Origin: Larus michahellis
Taxonomy: Eukaryota > Chordata > Aves > Charadriiformes > Laridae
Direction: 5' to 3'
DNA length: 64,000 nt
Assembly (NCBI RefSeq): GCF_964199755.1
Contig: NC_133897.1
Span: forward strand, 114,647,579-114,711,578
The notes beneath the pieces are model-generated. The model saw only the letters and a program-made list of their open reading frames with translations, ran no database searches and was not told the origin of the DNA. Both the position numbers and the translations under genes were made by a program. Positions within the stretch are counted from its first letter, which is position 1. The number at the start of each line of letters is the position of its first letter. Of this stretch, positions 40,351-52,046 are shown piece after piece.

Positions 40351-40372
40351 TTTTTTTTTTTTTTTTTTTTTT
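40351..40372 (+). repeat. Poly-T tract (22 T)
   Basis: The longest uninterrupted homopolymer in the window, in LAMA1 intron 1, followed by TTTGGCAGAG. No exon follows: the downstream sequence has no homology I recognise, so it is not called a splice acceptor. Confidence 0.8.
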
Positions 40373-42639
40373 CTTTGGCAGAGGAGCATCTAAGAGCTCT
40401 TGAACTCACAATTCTGAGTACCCAGCTTTTCTTAAGAAAAGACTGAAGAAGAATAATTTTCTGTAAAGATGTAACTGATTTCTTAGAAATTTGTCTCCTT
40501 TCCATTTTGTTTATTGCAGATACTTACTGATTCTTAATAAATCAGCTCCTACACTAATCTCAGTCTCTACTGAAATCAGTGGCCGCACTTCTGCAAATTG
40601 CCTTAAAATTTGGTTGCATTAAAGAGAGAATCAGAGGTGAATGTGGTAGGCTAGGATTTGAAGAGATGCAGTACCCTGCAGAATGAAGCTAACAACCTCA
40701 TGTTTTTTTATGTGGATCCTGGGGCAAAACTCCAGTGCAACTCAGTTGGATTGAAATGTCCTTTCTTATCTCTGTGGGATCCAGAGAACCATCATGAAAC
40801 CCTAAGGTTACCATACCATTATTCAGTTCATTATCAGTCAGCAAATTTATTAGAAGTCAGTGAGATGCTTGATGATGAGTCCAGGGTGAATGCTATGGTG
40901 ACTTGAGCTTGGGGTTTTGGAATGAAGCTTCGCCAGCACAGCACTTGCCATCAGCACTTTTCTTCAGAGCTTTGCTATTCCTTTGGCACAAGTTAGTTGA
41001 CTGAAGGTTATTGTAGGCAAATTATGTCACTGTAACAAATGATCCTGGAAAGAAATGGCAGGGCTACTGTGTAACGTGAGTGAAGGTAATGAATGACCAG
41101 TGAAGTAATGGATAGCTCTTGAAGACTGGCTGATAGGTGCCTAAGTGAACAGTAATGAATACTGAATACAGAAGGTTTTGTGTCATTGGAGAGTAATTTA
41201 AAAGACTACCATTGGGCTTTCTTGTCCAGTAGGAAAATAGGGAGTGGCATTTGTCTTCAGCTTTAGGTCTGGAGCAATACTGCATGTACTGCATGAGGTG
41301 AGAGAATACTGTGCAGAAAGTATGTTACTGACCTAAAAAACTCACCAAAGTGGTAAATAGTATGTCTTCAGCATCCTTGTCTGCATCAGATTAGGTATAA
41401 TGATAACAAGGCATCTAAGCTAGTTTAGATTTAATTTAAGTGAAGTCAGACTTCAAAAAATAAAAAGCTCTATCTCCCTCTTAAGTTTTGAGTATAGCAC
41501 AATTGAAAACACACTGTTATTCATACTGTGGTGCAGAGGGTTAGGATTTAGTTACATTTTCAATATCTGAAGTCAAGGTTTAAACAGCACTAAAACTTTT
41601 CTGAGGCTTTCCCAGGGTAATGCAGTTACTGGGCAGGCAGACACTTTAAATTAAAGGAATATTGAATTTTACCTTGTTGAGATGGACAGCAAAGAAAAAC
41701 AAAATATTAATATTACAATCTCTTATGGTGTAAAAGAATTCATATAGTTTTGCTCAAGAAAAAGGCACAAATATGGCTGGAAATTTTTTTATATTCAAAT
41801 TTCCTTACAACAGAAGAAAAATATTAAAAACCCTTTAGGAAATGTGGTTTTAGTACCTCACTGTTGCAACAGTAGCAATTCTTGTAGCACTCTTAATAGG
41901 CCATACCAAGGCTTTAGCTTTGATTTCAGCCCATCATGTTTGATCTCTAAACACGGGACTGTTTTTTCCAAAATAGTTTCTCTTTTTCAGTTGCTTCTGA
42001 ATGGAAATGGAGTATCTCTGTTATACCATAATCATACAAGAAATAAAACCTTTTTAGCTTGGGAGGGAAAGCTGGAAACTGATAACACTGCTTAACAGTG
42101 CTTAATTTAACAGTGCTTAACTTCTCCCTGTCACATGCAGTGTTCTTTAAATTTTGTCAGTAGCCTTCAAGCTAAAATAAAACTTCACTCCTTTTAGAAA
42201 ATACTAAGAATTTCTGATCTGGTAGCAGTAATCTTGAAATGCTGTTTCCTTGTTCCAGCACACAAGAGTAACACCATTTGAAAGTTTGGTAAAGCGTTTG
42301 TGTGAAGATTAGTAAGTGGTGAGCAAAACATCCCCTGGACTTTACCCAGGCTGCAGAAAAGTCCAGAGCAAAGGTCTAAAATGGAATCCTTAAAACTTGC
42401 GAGCCCGGCGTGCATTGTTTGGGGTGCTGGCGTTGCTGCCTCAGAGCTCCAGTGAAATGCCATTTTCCACACCGTTCCTCCTCGCTTCTGGCAGTGGGCC
42501 CATTGTCCCTCCTGGTATTGATCAATTCAAAATGTGAAGAGAAGGTTTAGTAACTGTAAGAGTTCGTTTACTAGCTCTTGTGTTCCTCAGCAGTAAAGCA
42601 TCCAAAGGTGGAGCGAAATAACAGGGTTATTTTAGTCAG

Positions 42640-43035
42640 GGTGCTACAAGGGCTGTGGGGGCTCCCTGAGGGCTATGGGGGCTCCCTGGGGGGATCTGGC
42701 AGGGCAGGGCCTGGCAGCTGGGGCCTGTCCCACCGCCCCAGCCAGGAGCAGGGTGAACGGGGGCCATCGGGGCATTCCCAGCCCCAGGCATCTCCCTGGG
42801 GATGGGCTGGGCTGGGGTCGGGCTGGGACATAGGCCCAGCTCGGCAGGCCTTGTGGCCAGGCAGGGCTGTGGGGGGTGGCGTCACTTAGGCAGGGGCTGA
42901 TGACCCTGGTGGGGTTGGAAGGGGGCCATGGTCAGGGTTGGAAGGGGGCCATGGGCAGGGTGTAAGGAGCCCCTGGGGGCTGAAACGGGGTTCTGGGCTG
43001 TGCGCAGGGACAGGCAGGGCTGTAGTGCCCCAGGG
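42640..43035. repeat. GC-rich minisatellite-like block upstream of exon 2
   Basis: About 400 bp of G-rich sequence sits in AT-rich intron 1, ending 200 bp before exon 2. It contains a 20-bp unit in two near copies (GGCTGTGGGGGCTCCCTGAG, 42,651-42,690) and a 23-bp unit twice (GGGTTGGAAGGGGGCCATGG plus three bases, 42,912-42,957). Open frames on both strands here follow from the composition and are not genes. No gene or known element was recognised. Confidence 0.7.
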
Positions 43036-43236
43036 CCATGACGATTGATGTGCTGGTGTCAGTGTGGTATGATAATCTTCTCACAAAATAAGTGTGTTTT
43101 CATTGTATCTTTCTGTATCTCTGACTCTCAGCTAGAAGCTTGTCATGAAACCCTGTATGTTCAGGGACCTGTGGCATATCCACGTTTGTATTTTGCTTGC
43201 TTTATGACGTGGCTGATAATCGTTACTTCTTTGAAG

Positions 43237-43407
43237 GCCTGTTCCCCGCCATTTTGAACCTGGCCAGCAACGCTCACATCTCCACCAATGCCACCTGCGG
43301 GGAGAAGGGACCGGAGATGTTCTGCAAACTGGTGGAGCACGTTCCAGGACGGCCCCTGCGCAACGCCCAGTGCCGCGTCTGCGACCACCGCAGTGCCAAT
43401 CCCAAAG
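43237..43407 (+). CDS. LAMA1: LAMA1 coding exon 2: start of the laminin N-terminal (LN) domain
   Basis: This exon encodes residues 26 (split) to 83 (split). It opens with GLFPAILNLASNAHISTN, a near-invariant start of laminin alpha-1 LN domains. An N-glycosylation sequon (NAT, Asn43) is followed by cysteines 46, 56, 75 and 78 of the LN fold (TCGEKG, MFCKLVE, QCRVC). The acceptor is TTTGAAG|GC with a weak pyrimidine tract. The donor is AAAG|GCAAGT, a GC rather than GT donor. The nearest GT, four bases on at 43,412, gives the wrong phase for exon 3. Length is 171 nt with phase 1 at both ends, so skipping would keep the frame. Third positions are G/C in 45 of 56 complete codons, unlike the AT-rich later exons. 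Confidence 0.96.
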
Positions 43408-43752
43408 GCAAGTTTCATGTGTTTTTTTTTCGTTTCATGGGTTTGTGTCATTCTTTTTGACCCTTCCACATGAATACAGGGTGTATTGAGGTCAAATACT
43501 TTTGACTTGTAGTCTCTCCACTACATAATGAAACTACCTTTGAGCAAAGGGCTGACAGAAAGCGTGAACGCCTTAAATCAGTGTTAAGCACTGCAGAGTC
43601 CAGTGACCACCTTTTAGTCTGGGGGCAGATCTCGGCTTTTACTTCTTTATGACAGGAAGAAATTGTGCTCAGCAAGAAATAAATGTGCTGGGCCAGAGAA
43701 AATGCAGTGAGTTGTATTTTCAAGAGATGTTTAATTTTTTGCTTTGAAACAG
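43408..43752 (+). other. LAMA1: LAMA1 intron 2, a GC-AG intron
   Basis: This 345-bp intron runs from GCAAGT to CAG. The donor AAAG|GCAAGT matches U1 snRNA perfectly apart from the T-to-C change at position +2, which is the usual pattern for genuine GC donors. The phase argument is decisive: only ending exon 2 at AAAG joins to exon 3 as NPK-E-QHPIS, in line with other alpha-1 chains. Confidence 0.88.
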
Positions 43753-43865
43753 AGCAGCACCCAATTTCCAGTGCAATCGATGGTACCAATAACTGGTGGC
43801 AAAGTCCCAGCATTCAGAATGGGAGGCAATACCACTGGGTCACCATCACCTTGGATTTAAGGCAG
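43753..43865 (+). CDS. LAMA1: LAMA1 coding exon 3: LN domain
   Basis: This exon completes codon 83 and encodes residues 84-120 of the LN domain. The conserved core TNNWWQSPSIQNG is followed by YHWVTITLDLRQ, part of the LN beta-sandwich. The acceptor is a T-rich tract ending GAAACAG|AG; starting at AG gives G|AG (Glu) then QHPIS, matching alpha-1 proteins. The donor is GGCAG|GTGAGT in phase 0. The preceding intron is only 345 bp, the shortest found here. Confidence 0.95.
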
Positions 43866-44619
43866 GTGAGTAACATGTAGGTGAGTGTCATTTATTGTAT
43901 GTAGGATATAAGCCAATGCAGTTGATTACAGTTCTTCTGTGTTTAGATAGTGGGATATTTAGCAGTTAACTATTTAGTAGCACATAGTTGAACATTAATT
44001 TAGAGCTAATATGAATTGATTTTAAACAGATATATTTTTTCAATTATTGTTCTACAGCATCTTGGAGATTTCAGTACTATCAGACTGGAATGGAAGTGAC
44101 TATATTTGTAAGCACATAGGTCACAGGTTGTAATTCATGGCACAGTAACAATTGTATATGTGTGGATGAGAGTGTTTATATAAGCATTCCTTCTGTCTTG
44201 GCAACTTTCCTCTGCCTCACCCTGCTGTCTTTTCTCCAGAAGTCCTCTGATAGTGTTTTCCTCTACCTTTGATTTCAAGCAAGTTACTTGAAGTCTGGGT
44301 TATCAAAGACTTATTTTCAAGCAGTAAACAGTTTTTTCAGGGTGTTGTCATAAGTGCAGATTTTACATGTGAGGATGCATCTGTTTCTGTTTATTAACTA
44401 CAACTATCAGCCTGTCACTTGATCATTATGCAGTTTCTTAGTAAAAGAGTAAATGATTTGAAGAAGGACATGGTAGAAACATTGGACATTTTCTGTAAGA
44501 AAACAGAGCACAATATACTTCCAAGTATTAACTCTTGATCCATAGGTATTGTAACTCAGATACTGAGTTTCAGTGGAGAGAAAGGTAAGTGACTGGAGGA
44601 TTATTGTATTCACATCAAT

Positions 44620-44656
44620 TATCTCAGATAGTTATCTGAGATACCTATCTGAGATA
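44620..44656. repeat. Inverted and tandem copies of TATCTGAGATA
   Basis: TATCTCAGATA (44,620-44,630) is followed after GT by its reverse complement TATCTGAGATA (44,633-44,643). The same 11-mer recurs directly at 44,646-44,656. It lies in LAMA1 intron 3. Confidence 0.85.
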
Positions 44657-47600
44657 TCTCAAAGATCTCAAGTTAAACTCTTCTGTTTAAATTCCTCAGT
44701 ATTTTGTATATTTACATTAAATATATAAGTATGTTAATGCAACATAATGGTCAGATTGAAGTGTAAAATGTCATAAAGTTCAATTGCAGGATCTCCAGAA
44801 CCCTGGAAACACAGACTTTCCTCAGTTGAGGGGTAACCTTCAGGACTAGAAAACAAAACATGCATACAATGGGGCAAAGTTAATGTTGCTGAAAGAAAAG
44901 TTGAATGACATTTTCTGTGCTTCTCTTCTAATCACCATCTTGTTGAAAGGAGCGCTGGGAAGAAATACACCGTATCTTCTATGGAATTTTACTGTCAGTT
45001 GTTCTGAAGAGTTAGGGGTTATATCTATAAAACAGTGATTTCTGACGATGGGGAGGCTGGAACTGCCTGGGCAGAAGTTGGTTCCTCTGTTTTGGCACTT
45101 TACAACAAAGCTTGGAGGAATTCATCATTCTTACACAGGAGGCAGCTAAACTCTACAAAGTGTTTGCTAATTTATTAGTTTGTCTATTAGGCATGGAAGA
45201 ATCAGAAATCTCCTACTCCAAGAAAAGACAAAATAATTTCTGAAGGAAATGTGTTTTTTCTGGCTCTTTCTTGTTGTTTTGCTTTGGACAGATCTATGTG
45301 TTGGCCTGTCTAAGTTGTTTGAAAATCGTACCTCAGCAATCCATTATTAAGATGGGGATGCTTCCAAACTCTGGAAGAAGCTTGTTACTAAGAAATGCAT
45401 ATTTGAGGTGTACAGTTGGTAACAAGCTTTGCAAGATCTGTAGGCCCTGCTTGAAAGTTATTTTAAAGATTAAAACAGAAGTTTTAAGTTTAGAACATTA
45501 AAGTGAAGCATAAGTTAAACAAGTGCCTAGTTTGCTTTTTAGTTAGAAAGCAGAACTGTTAGGAAGATAATCACAAGGTATCTTTTGTCAGTGACAGAAG
45601 GTTTGGATAGGACTTTATTGTTGTTTGAAGAGTTGACTTTGTGTTTGGTTTGTACTTGGACAAACAGGAAGGAAAAATGAAGGAGGAGGGAATGCCATAG
45701 TTTTTATCCTCCTAGAACATTTTCACTTTAGAACAGACCAGCTGAGCTGCCCTCTAAATCTTTTATTCTCCAGCCTTAGTGCTGTTGACGTTTCACCAAA
45801 TACATATCTTTCTTCTCCTGACCCATGCTCAGTTTCACTAATTTGATTTGAAAAGTTTCCCCCAAGGGGCCTTTCTTCTGTGTTTTCCTTAGAGAGTTTG
45901 AGAGAGAGAAGGCATCTAGGGCTGTGCAAACTGAATGTAAATTACTGCTCTGTGAGAAAGGATTTGGTTAATAGAGATCGCTTGAAGTCAATGAGTTATT
46001 AGAGCTGACTTGGTGTGCTTACTTTAAGCGAGTCAGCTTCAGTAAAGAAAACACAAAAGAAAAGCTTGGGAAGGACCTTAGTGATTTTAGTGACTGTTTA
46101 CTTCATAAACTTGTTTGAGAATGAGTAAAATGAGTTAAAATACTCTTCTATGACCTTCAAAAGTATTCCTGGAATTCAGTACCTGTAACTATATGTGTTG
46201 CAGTACGTCTTTATCGTTGGTACTTTTCTTACATTTCAAGTTTTGTGCATTAAATCTACCAAGTAGCGTATTAAAGTAAATATGTCCTTTAACTTTCCTT
46301 GCCAAAATATAGAATATATTCACACTCTTTTGTGATGTGAAGAATGACCATCTGGTCATTATTTATGTTTTTTGAGTAATTATCGGAAGTTCTAGCAGTA
46401 AGTGGAGTGGTTTGTTTCTTGGGATTGTTACCAATGTACAGTTTAGAGATGTAATCCAGCAGTCGGGTTGGTGAGTGCTGGAATGTAGGCTTGGATGGCA
46501 AATAAGGGGAAGATTCCCTTAGCTGGTGAAAACTGGCTCCACTCGGTAAAGTTCTGGACACAGTGTGTGTCCTGTGTCCTGTATTTGGCTGTATTCATGT
46601 CTAGGCTCAAAATTGAAGGGAGCAGAGGATGTTCTTTCAGCTAATATTCTACCTTGCACTTAGTTTATTTAGTCTAAATACAGCTGGACTGCAGAGCAGT
46701 TTGATCGAATCTTGCTAAGAAAAGAGGGATGGCTAATAAAATCAGTATGGAGATTGCTGCTTTGATCTTTCTCCTTTGCAGAATCTGTGCTATTTATAAC
46801 TAATGCTGAGCATTTTGTAAGAGTAGCCAGTGGGTACGTCATGATTTTTTAGCTCACGTGGATCATAACAACTAGGTACATGTTACATGTATGCTGGTGT
46901 GCTTTTCAGTCTTTCCAGGACCCAGATGTATGATAGTCTTCCCCCCGTCCTCCTCCTTCTGTTAAATGTATGGCAAAGATCCAAAACTGGTGAAAGAGTA
47001 GTTTAGCAATGAGGTGTAGTATTGATATACAAGATACCAAGATTTGATTTATGACCTTACGCTTCCGGCACTGGCAATGCTACAGAAACAAAACGCACAG
47101 CAACAGTTTTAGATAAAAACGTCTTTTTTTGCCTGAATTTCACTCCTCTGGCCAGTTACTTTGTGAAATTATAATGAATTAAAATAAATGCTGACTATTA
47201 CAAAGTGTGCTTGGGCCAGCTGTAAAATATTTCTCTGCCACACACACATTTTCTTCAGTGTTATTGCTATGCTTCAGACTTTTCAAGGTACTTAAGGGTA
47301 CTTTGTACTAGGCATAGCAGAAAGGCACAAGTTTGTATATCACAAAGCTCTTGAATTGTAAAGCAAGACCAGCTGTTCTTGGAAGACCCATAGTATCAAG
47401 TTGAGAAAACTCTGCTTCTGATTAAATCGTAGCTCATAAATATTTCATGAGTACTGGATTACCACTCAGAGTCATGTAAGAGTAACTCATAGTTTCTGCT
47501 ATTAGAAAATAAAAAAGAATGTAAATAATTATAATATGATTTGTACAGAGCTTTTATTTTGAAATCAGTTGTCAAGAAGAGATTTCTGTAAGGGCAAATC

Positions 47601-50600
47601 CTTTGCTGATGTAAAAAGATATTATTCTGTTGACTTCACTCAACCAACGCTAATGTATTGTACGTGGCAAGCTTCCTTAAAAGACTTCTGAGGTTTTGTA
47701 AAAGTGATGATGCCGAGATTCAGGGAGCTCATCTGTACATTCTTACAGTACACTGCTTGAGTAAAATGAATTTTTCTTCTATTCCTAAGCAATGGTTGCA
47801 CATAATAAATCAGAATCTTAAGGAAAAGATAATTCAGGAGACCATAAATTCTACTGGATTTAGTTTATTTTGCACTTTTAACACCACAGACTCCTCAGAA
47901 CAAAACATAGCAAGCAATTGCTAGGCCTCACAGTCTCTAATAAGAGCCTTAAGCCATCTTTATCCCTTGAAAACACATTTCTGTGAACAATATAGGCTGA
48001 TAGTCACCATATCCCTTCATGTAGTCTTCTACTATTTCAGAGTTTGTACAGAATCATTTTAGACTTTTTGGACACTAAGATGAAATCTGACAAAAAAAGG
48101 CTTTTCTGGTAATCAGGTTTATATGTGTTGACAACACTGAACAGAATGGATTTTGCAGTTTCAGTTAAAATGTGGAGTGATGTTAGTTGTAATAAACATT
48201 TTTCACCACAGGACTTGTCATGGTCTTTTGGAAAACGTACTTAGCTGTTTTTTAGATTCCCTTTCTGCATTCATACTCAAGGAAAGATTTAGCTGAATTT
48301 ATAAAACTAGGAGGAACCAGTTTGCCAAGAGCCTTGCATTCCTCCAGGTATGTTCATTTTGCAATCTTCTGCATTATACAGTTTACATTATGCCAGTATG
48401 ATTGCAGTAAGGGATGCACTGGGTCACTGAAAGTGATCCGGAGGTCCTAAATTTTTCAGGTTTTTTCAGGGTCAGGTAGAGTTTGGATTTGAATTGGGGT
48501 GTAGATTTGAAGTAGCAGTTGGTACCTCTGTTTTTAATAGGTTAACCATTTCTGAAATGTAGGAGAAAAAATAATGCATTTGGATTCATCTTTCCTTTTA
48601 AGTTTTCACTTTTGGAGCCTGGCACTTTGATACTCATAGATATAAAAAGACCAAATCTTCCCTTTTCGTTGTCTCCATTTGTGTAGATTGAAAAGTATAA
48701 CTGGGAGTCTTTATCCCAAAAGACTACCAGGAAAACTGAGCTTGCCAGGACGTGTATCTGTGTGCTTTGTAGAGCACTGACCATGCCCTTGGAAATGGGG
48801 ACTTTTGGCTAGTATCTGCTGGGTGGCCACTGCTGGCTGAGTTTACAGTCTTGAGCAAAAAAATGTGCAAACTTCCCCAATGAATGGGGAGAAGGGTTCA
48901 TTTATAAATCTGTTTCAAGAATAATGCACTTCTTGTTGCTGGATCTGGGAATCAGGGAAACAAGGTCATTAGGAAGGCTAAATAAAGGAGTAGTGACTTG
49001 TTGCATTGGTATTGGCTGCTATGAAGAAGAGGTTCTTCAGTACAAGTCTATTTGGCTGGTCTTTACAGTGGGGATTGAACTGCCTGTAAAATGACACTTT
49101 TAATCTATGGCTGTTTGGGAATTGCTAACTTGCTTTGGCTTGCCCTTTTTACCCTTGTAGCTCAATAAGGAAATGAGTTCTGGGAAAGCTGTACAGTCAA
49201 ATTAAAGTGTACAAATCATTAGCTCTTGCCACACAGCTCAAGTTTATCGCGTGGCTGGTTGGTGGACACTGAACGGATGTGGGAAGTGGTTAGAAATTGC
49301 CTTTGGTGATGTTCAAACCTGAAGAACTTATAAAAGTAAAAATCTGTAAAGAAGTGCTCTGAGGAAGATTGGAAAATCAGCTTGCATTACATGGGCTTCC
49401 TGGTTCAGATCCATTGTGGGTTGCAGAGGCCGTGGGATATGAAGTCTGCAAAACCCCTACCTGCTGTCATTCCTTAAAATATCTTCATCTCCAAACAATG
49501 GCAACACCTTAATCCCTTCCTCCATCTTATTTCCCTTGCTTGGGAACATAATCCCTGAGAGAACGTAACTCCCTCTTGTAGGTTGTCTTTTGACTTTTTG
49601 GCTGCAGGAGCATTTATACAAAACCCTTCCATTTCTATATTTTAACCTATGTTATTTCAGGGGCTGACAAATTTTCCTGGTGTTGCTGATATTCACTATC
49701 CTGTGAATTTACCTGTATTTTTGTGTATCTATGGGCTATGTGTGTAAATGGAAGAGAGTTGAGAGGATCGGGGGGAGAAGGCGGCAATGGTTTTTTACAG
49801 TGTGCATACTTAAATGTTTATAGAACCGTTTACTGATTTTTGAATGCCTCTTTTGGCATTGGTGAACTGTAGGCATGCAGGAAAAATCGATCACTAGATA
49901 TCTTGTCTACCAAACATGGCTGCTTTTTTCCTGGAAAAATGTTGAGTTGAAAAGATTTAATTTATTGAATTGTGCATTAAATATGTGCACAGTTGCTGTG
50001 AAAATTTTTATCTTTAACCGCCTTTTCCCTTCACTGTCCCCTCACCAAGAAACTTGATATTTAAAATAAATTTAACTTGCATACTTTTGTGAATATATTT
50101 TATTTCAGCACCAGGGGCTGCAGTTAGTTTGTGATGAAGGATAGCGCATTGTTACTAGTTGGAACTGGATTTAAAACAAGCTACATCAGCTGCAGACTAT
50201 AATGGGTCTTGAAAAATCTCAATGTAATCAAAAGTAGATCAGTTGTTGTTCAGCCAACTGTGTAATAAGTATGGAAGTAGTTTAGTTGACGACAACAAGC
50301 AGAGAGGAAAAATAAATAAATAAAAGACATACAAGAGTTCTTGAGGAAAATTTTCTACCATGGCATTGGAAAAAAAATTGGGGTTCCAGTCTTGCATTTT
50401 TTTGTGCATTTGAGAGAGATGATTGACTTCAAAGGAACTTGGAGGTGCATAGCAGTTCCTAAGATCACTCAGTAAAACTTCCCTGGTTTTAACAGTTTTC
50501 TGCAGTTCTCTTCTGTGATGGAGAAGATACTCATACGAGTGACTCTTGTCACATACAAATGTCTTCAGGTTCGGGGTACTGAAATGATGATACCCCAGAT

Positions 50601-51584
50601 TCTGCTGGTGCGTAACCCAGTGTGAAACAGGTATATAGCTCAACTGCTGCTGACTGAATCAATGAAATCCAGGTTGTATATAGGGAATACAGTTACTTGA
50701 CTTGAAGTCTGCTCAAATTCTGTTCTTTTCCCTTTAAAAGCATGTATTTTAGCATTTTTTTCAGTTGGAGCTTGTTGGCACGATGTACGTTTTATTTAAA
50801 AGAGGTCCTTTTCTTCATGAAAGCTGGACTCTAATTCTTGGTATTCACTTGACTTTGATCGAATTTTAAGACTGTGCTGAACAACAGAGGATACACAGAC
50901 CCCAGAGAAATTTTATTTCTAAGACTGTAAGGCTGTGACTAAACAGTGAGCTGGCTTTTCTTTTTTGTTTACTTCTGCTTGCATTGCTGAAATGTCATAT
51001 AAGTCAGTAGACAAAATCCTCAGTTTGTGTCAATTTTTATATTTATTGTAACAACTGGAAATTTTCTGTTTGTGTTTGATGTCTCAAAGGCTGAAACTGA
51101 AGTGCCTGGAAATAAAATCAGACCAAGTGAATATAATGTTTTAATTTACGTTATCACCAAATTTTTTTCCTTCTCATGTCTGCAAGATCTCCTAAGCAAA
51201 GCTCTGTTCACTTAAACAATGTCTTGTTTCAAAAGTAGTTTCCTGAATTGCATGCACAGTACAACTACCATTTATCTCGGTGTGTTTATTTCCTCATTTG
51301 ACAAAATCAAAATCTGCATTTATGTAGCAGGTACTATTCTTGCTCTGGCTTTAACCTGTACTGGAAAAAAAAAAATAAAATTTGAAATGTCTGAAAGAAC
51401 TGGTTGTGGCAAACTTGAGCTCAACACAGTATTAATACTGCACATGCAGACAGGAATTATGATGGTTATACCAGCTGACCAGGCAGTCTGCTCAAGTGAG
51501 AGTACATACCTCTGAGATGGTGGAATAATATGGCATTTTTTTTTCATCTAAATGTGGCTTGATACTATAGTGCATGTAAAACTT

Positions 51585-52046
51585 TGTCGTGGTTTGGGCT
51601 GGACTGGCCACTGAAATGAATGACAGATGCTCTCCCCACCCGCTCCCTTCAGGGAGAAAAGTACCAGAGAGAAGGAGACTTATGACTTTAAAAGAAACTA
51701 AACTACTTTAATAAAATATTAATAATTTAAAAAAAAATAATGATATATATAAAAAAAGAAAATAATGAAATTATTATTTAGCTTGCTTGATTTCAGCACG
51801 TGTTTCACAATTGTGGATAACCTGCGCAATAGCGTCCATGGTTAAATCCACTCCTTGGTCACGGGCCTGTTTGTATGTTGCATCCCTTCCTTGATGACCT
51901 GAAGTGTCATGGGCCCACTGAGCTAAAAATAGTTCACCTTTATGTTCCCAGTCCAAATCCATCTGTAATATTTTAGCAGCCTGATCTACTTGTTGATTGT
52001 TTTGATGTTCCTCAGTGGCCTGACTCATGGGTACGTGGGCATCCAC
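51585..52046 (-). mobile_element. Endogenous retrovirus fragment: LTR end joined to part of integrase
   Basis: On the minus strand, 52,046-51,774 encodes about 90 residues from the pol region just before and within the integrase zinc-binding (HHCC) domain. The paired histidines are visible in WAHDTSGHQG, but the second cysteine of the CxxC pair reads arginine (NCETR), so the zinc site is broken. The frame stops where the sequence turns AT-rich (51,774-51,720). From there to 51,585 it looks like an LTR 3' end, ending in the dinucleotide CA on the minus strand (TG at 51,585 on +). The remaining integrase, env and the other LTR are not seen. The ERV class (probably ERVL-like) is an inference. 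Confidence 0.72.
51774..52046 (-). pseudogene. Retroviral integrase N-terminal fragment (degraded)
   Basis: This is an open piece of 90 codons with the His-rich half of an HHCC zinc-binding motif and a lost cysteine in the CxxC half. It ends at a stop directly at the AT-rich junction with the LTR-like sequence. There is no catalytic core (DDE), so no integration activity is possible. It lies in LAMA1 intron 3, antisense to the gene. Confidence 0.72.

Larger units (their letters stand above)
18790..43236 (+). other. LAMA1: LAMA1 intron 1 (24.4 kb)
   Basis: It runs from GTGAGC after exon 1 to the GAAG acceptor of exon 2. Contents that can be named: the remainder of the CpG island to about 19,480, the composite repeat with nested CR1 (23,570-27,040), the G-rich tract at 28,527, a decayed LINE at 35,960, poly-T tracts and the GC-rich block before exon 2. 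The stretches 19,500-23,500, 27,050-35,950 and 36,300-42,600 hold no gene I can support. Confidence 0.85.

Noticed and set aside
40351..40385. Poly-T followed by TTTGGCAG as a possible splice acceptor for an extra exon
   Set aside because: No coding homology or conserved laminin peptide follows, and exon 1 to exon 2 already joins in phase.
42578..42889. Open frames on both strands in the GC-rich block before exon 2
   Set aside because: They are made of repeated G/P/W-rich units from the minisatellite-like sequence and show no domain.
43408..43413. GT donor at 43,412-43,413 for exon 2
   Set aside because: It would add four bases and shift the frame into exon 3, losing the conserved HPIS and NNWWQSPS peptides.
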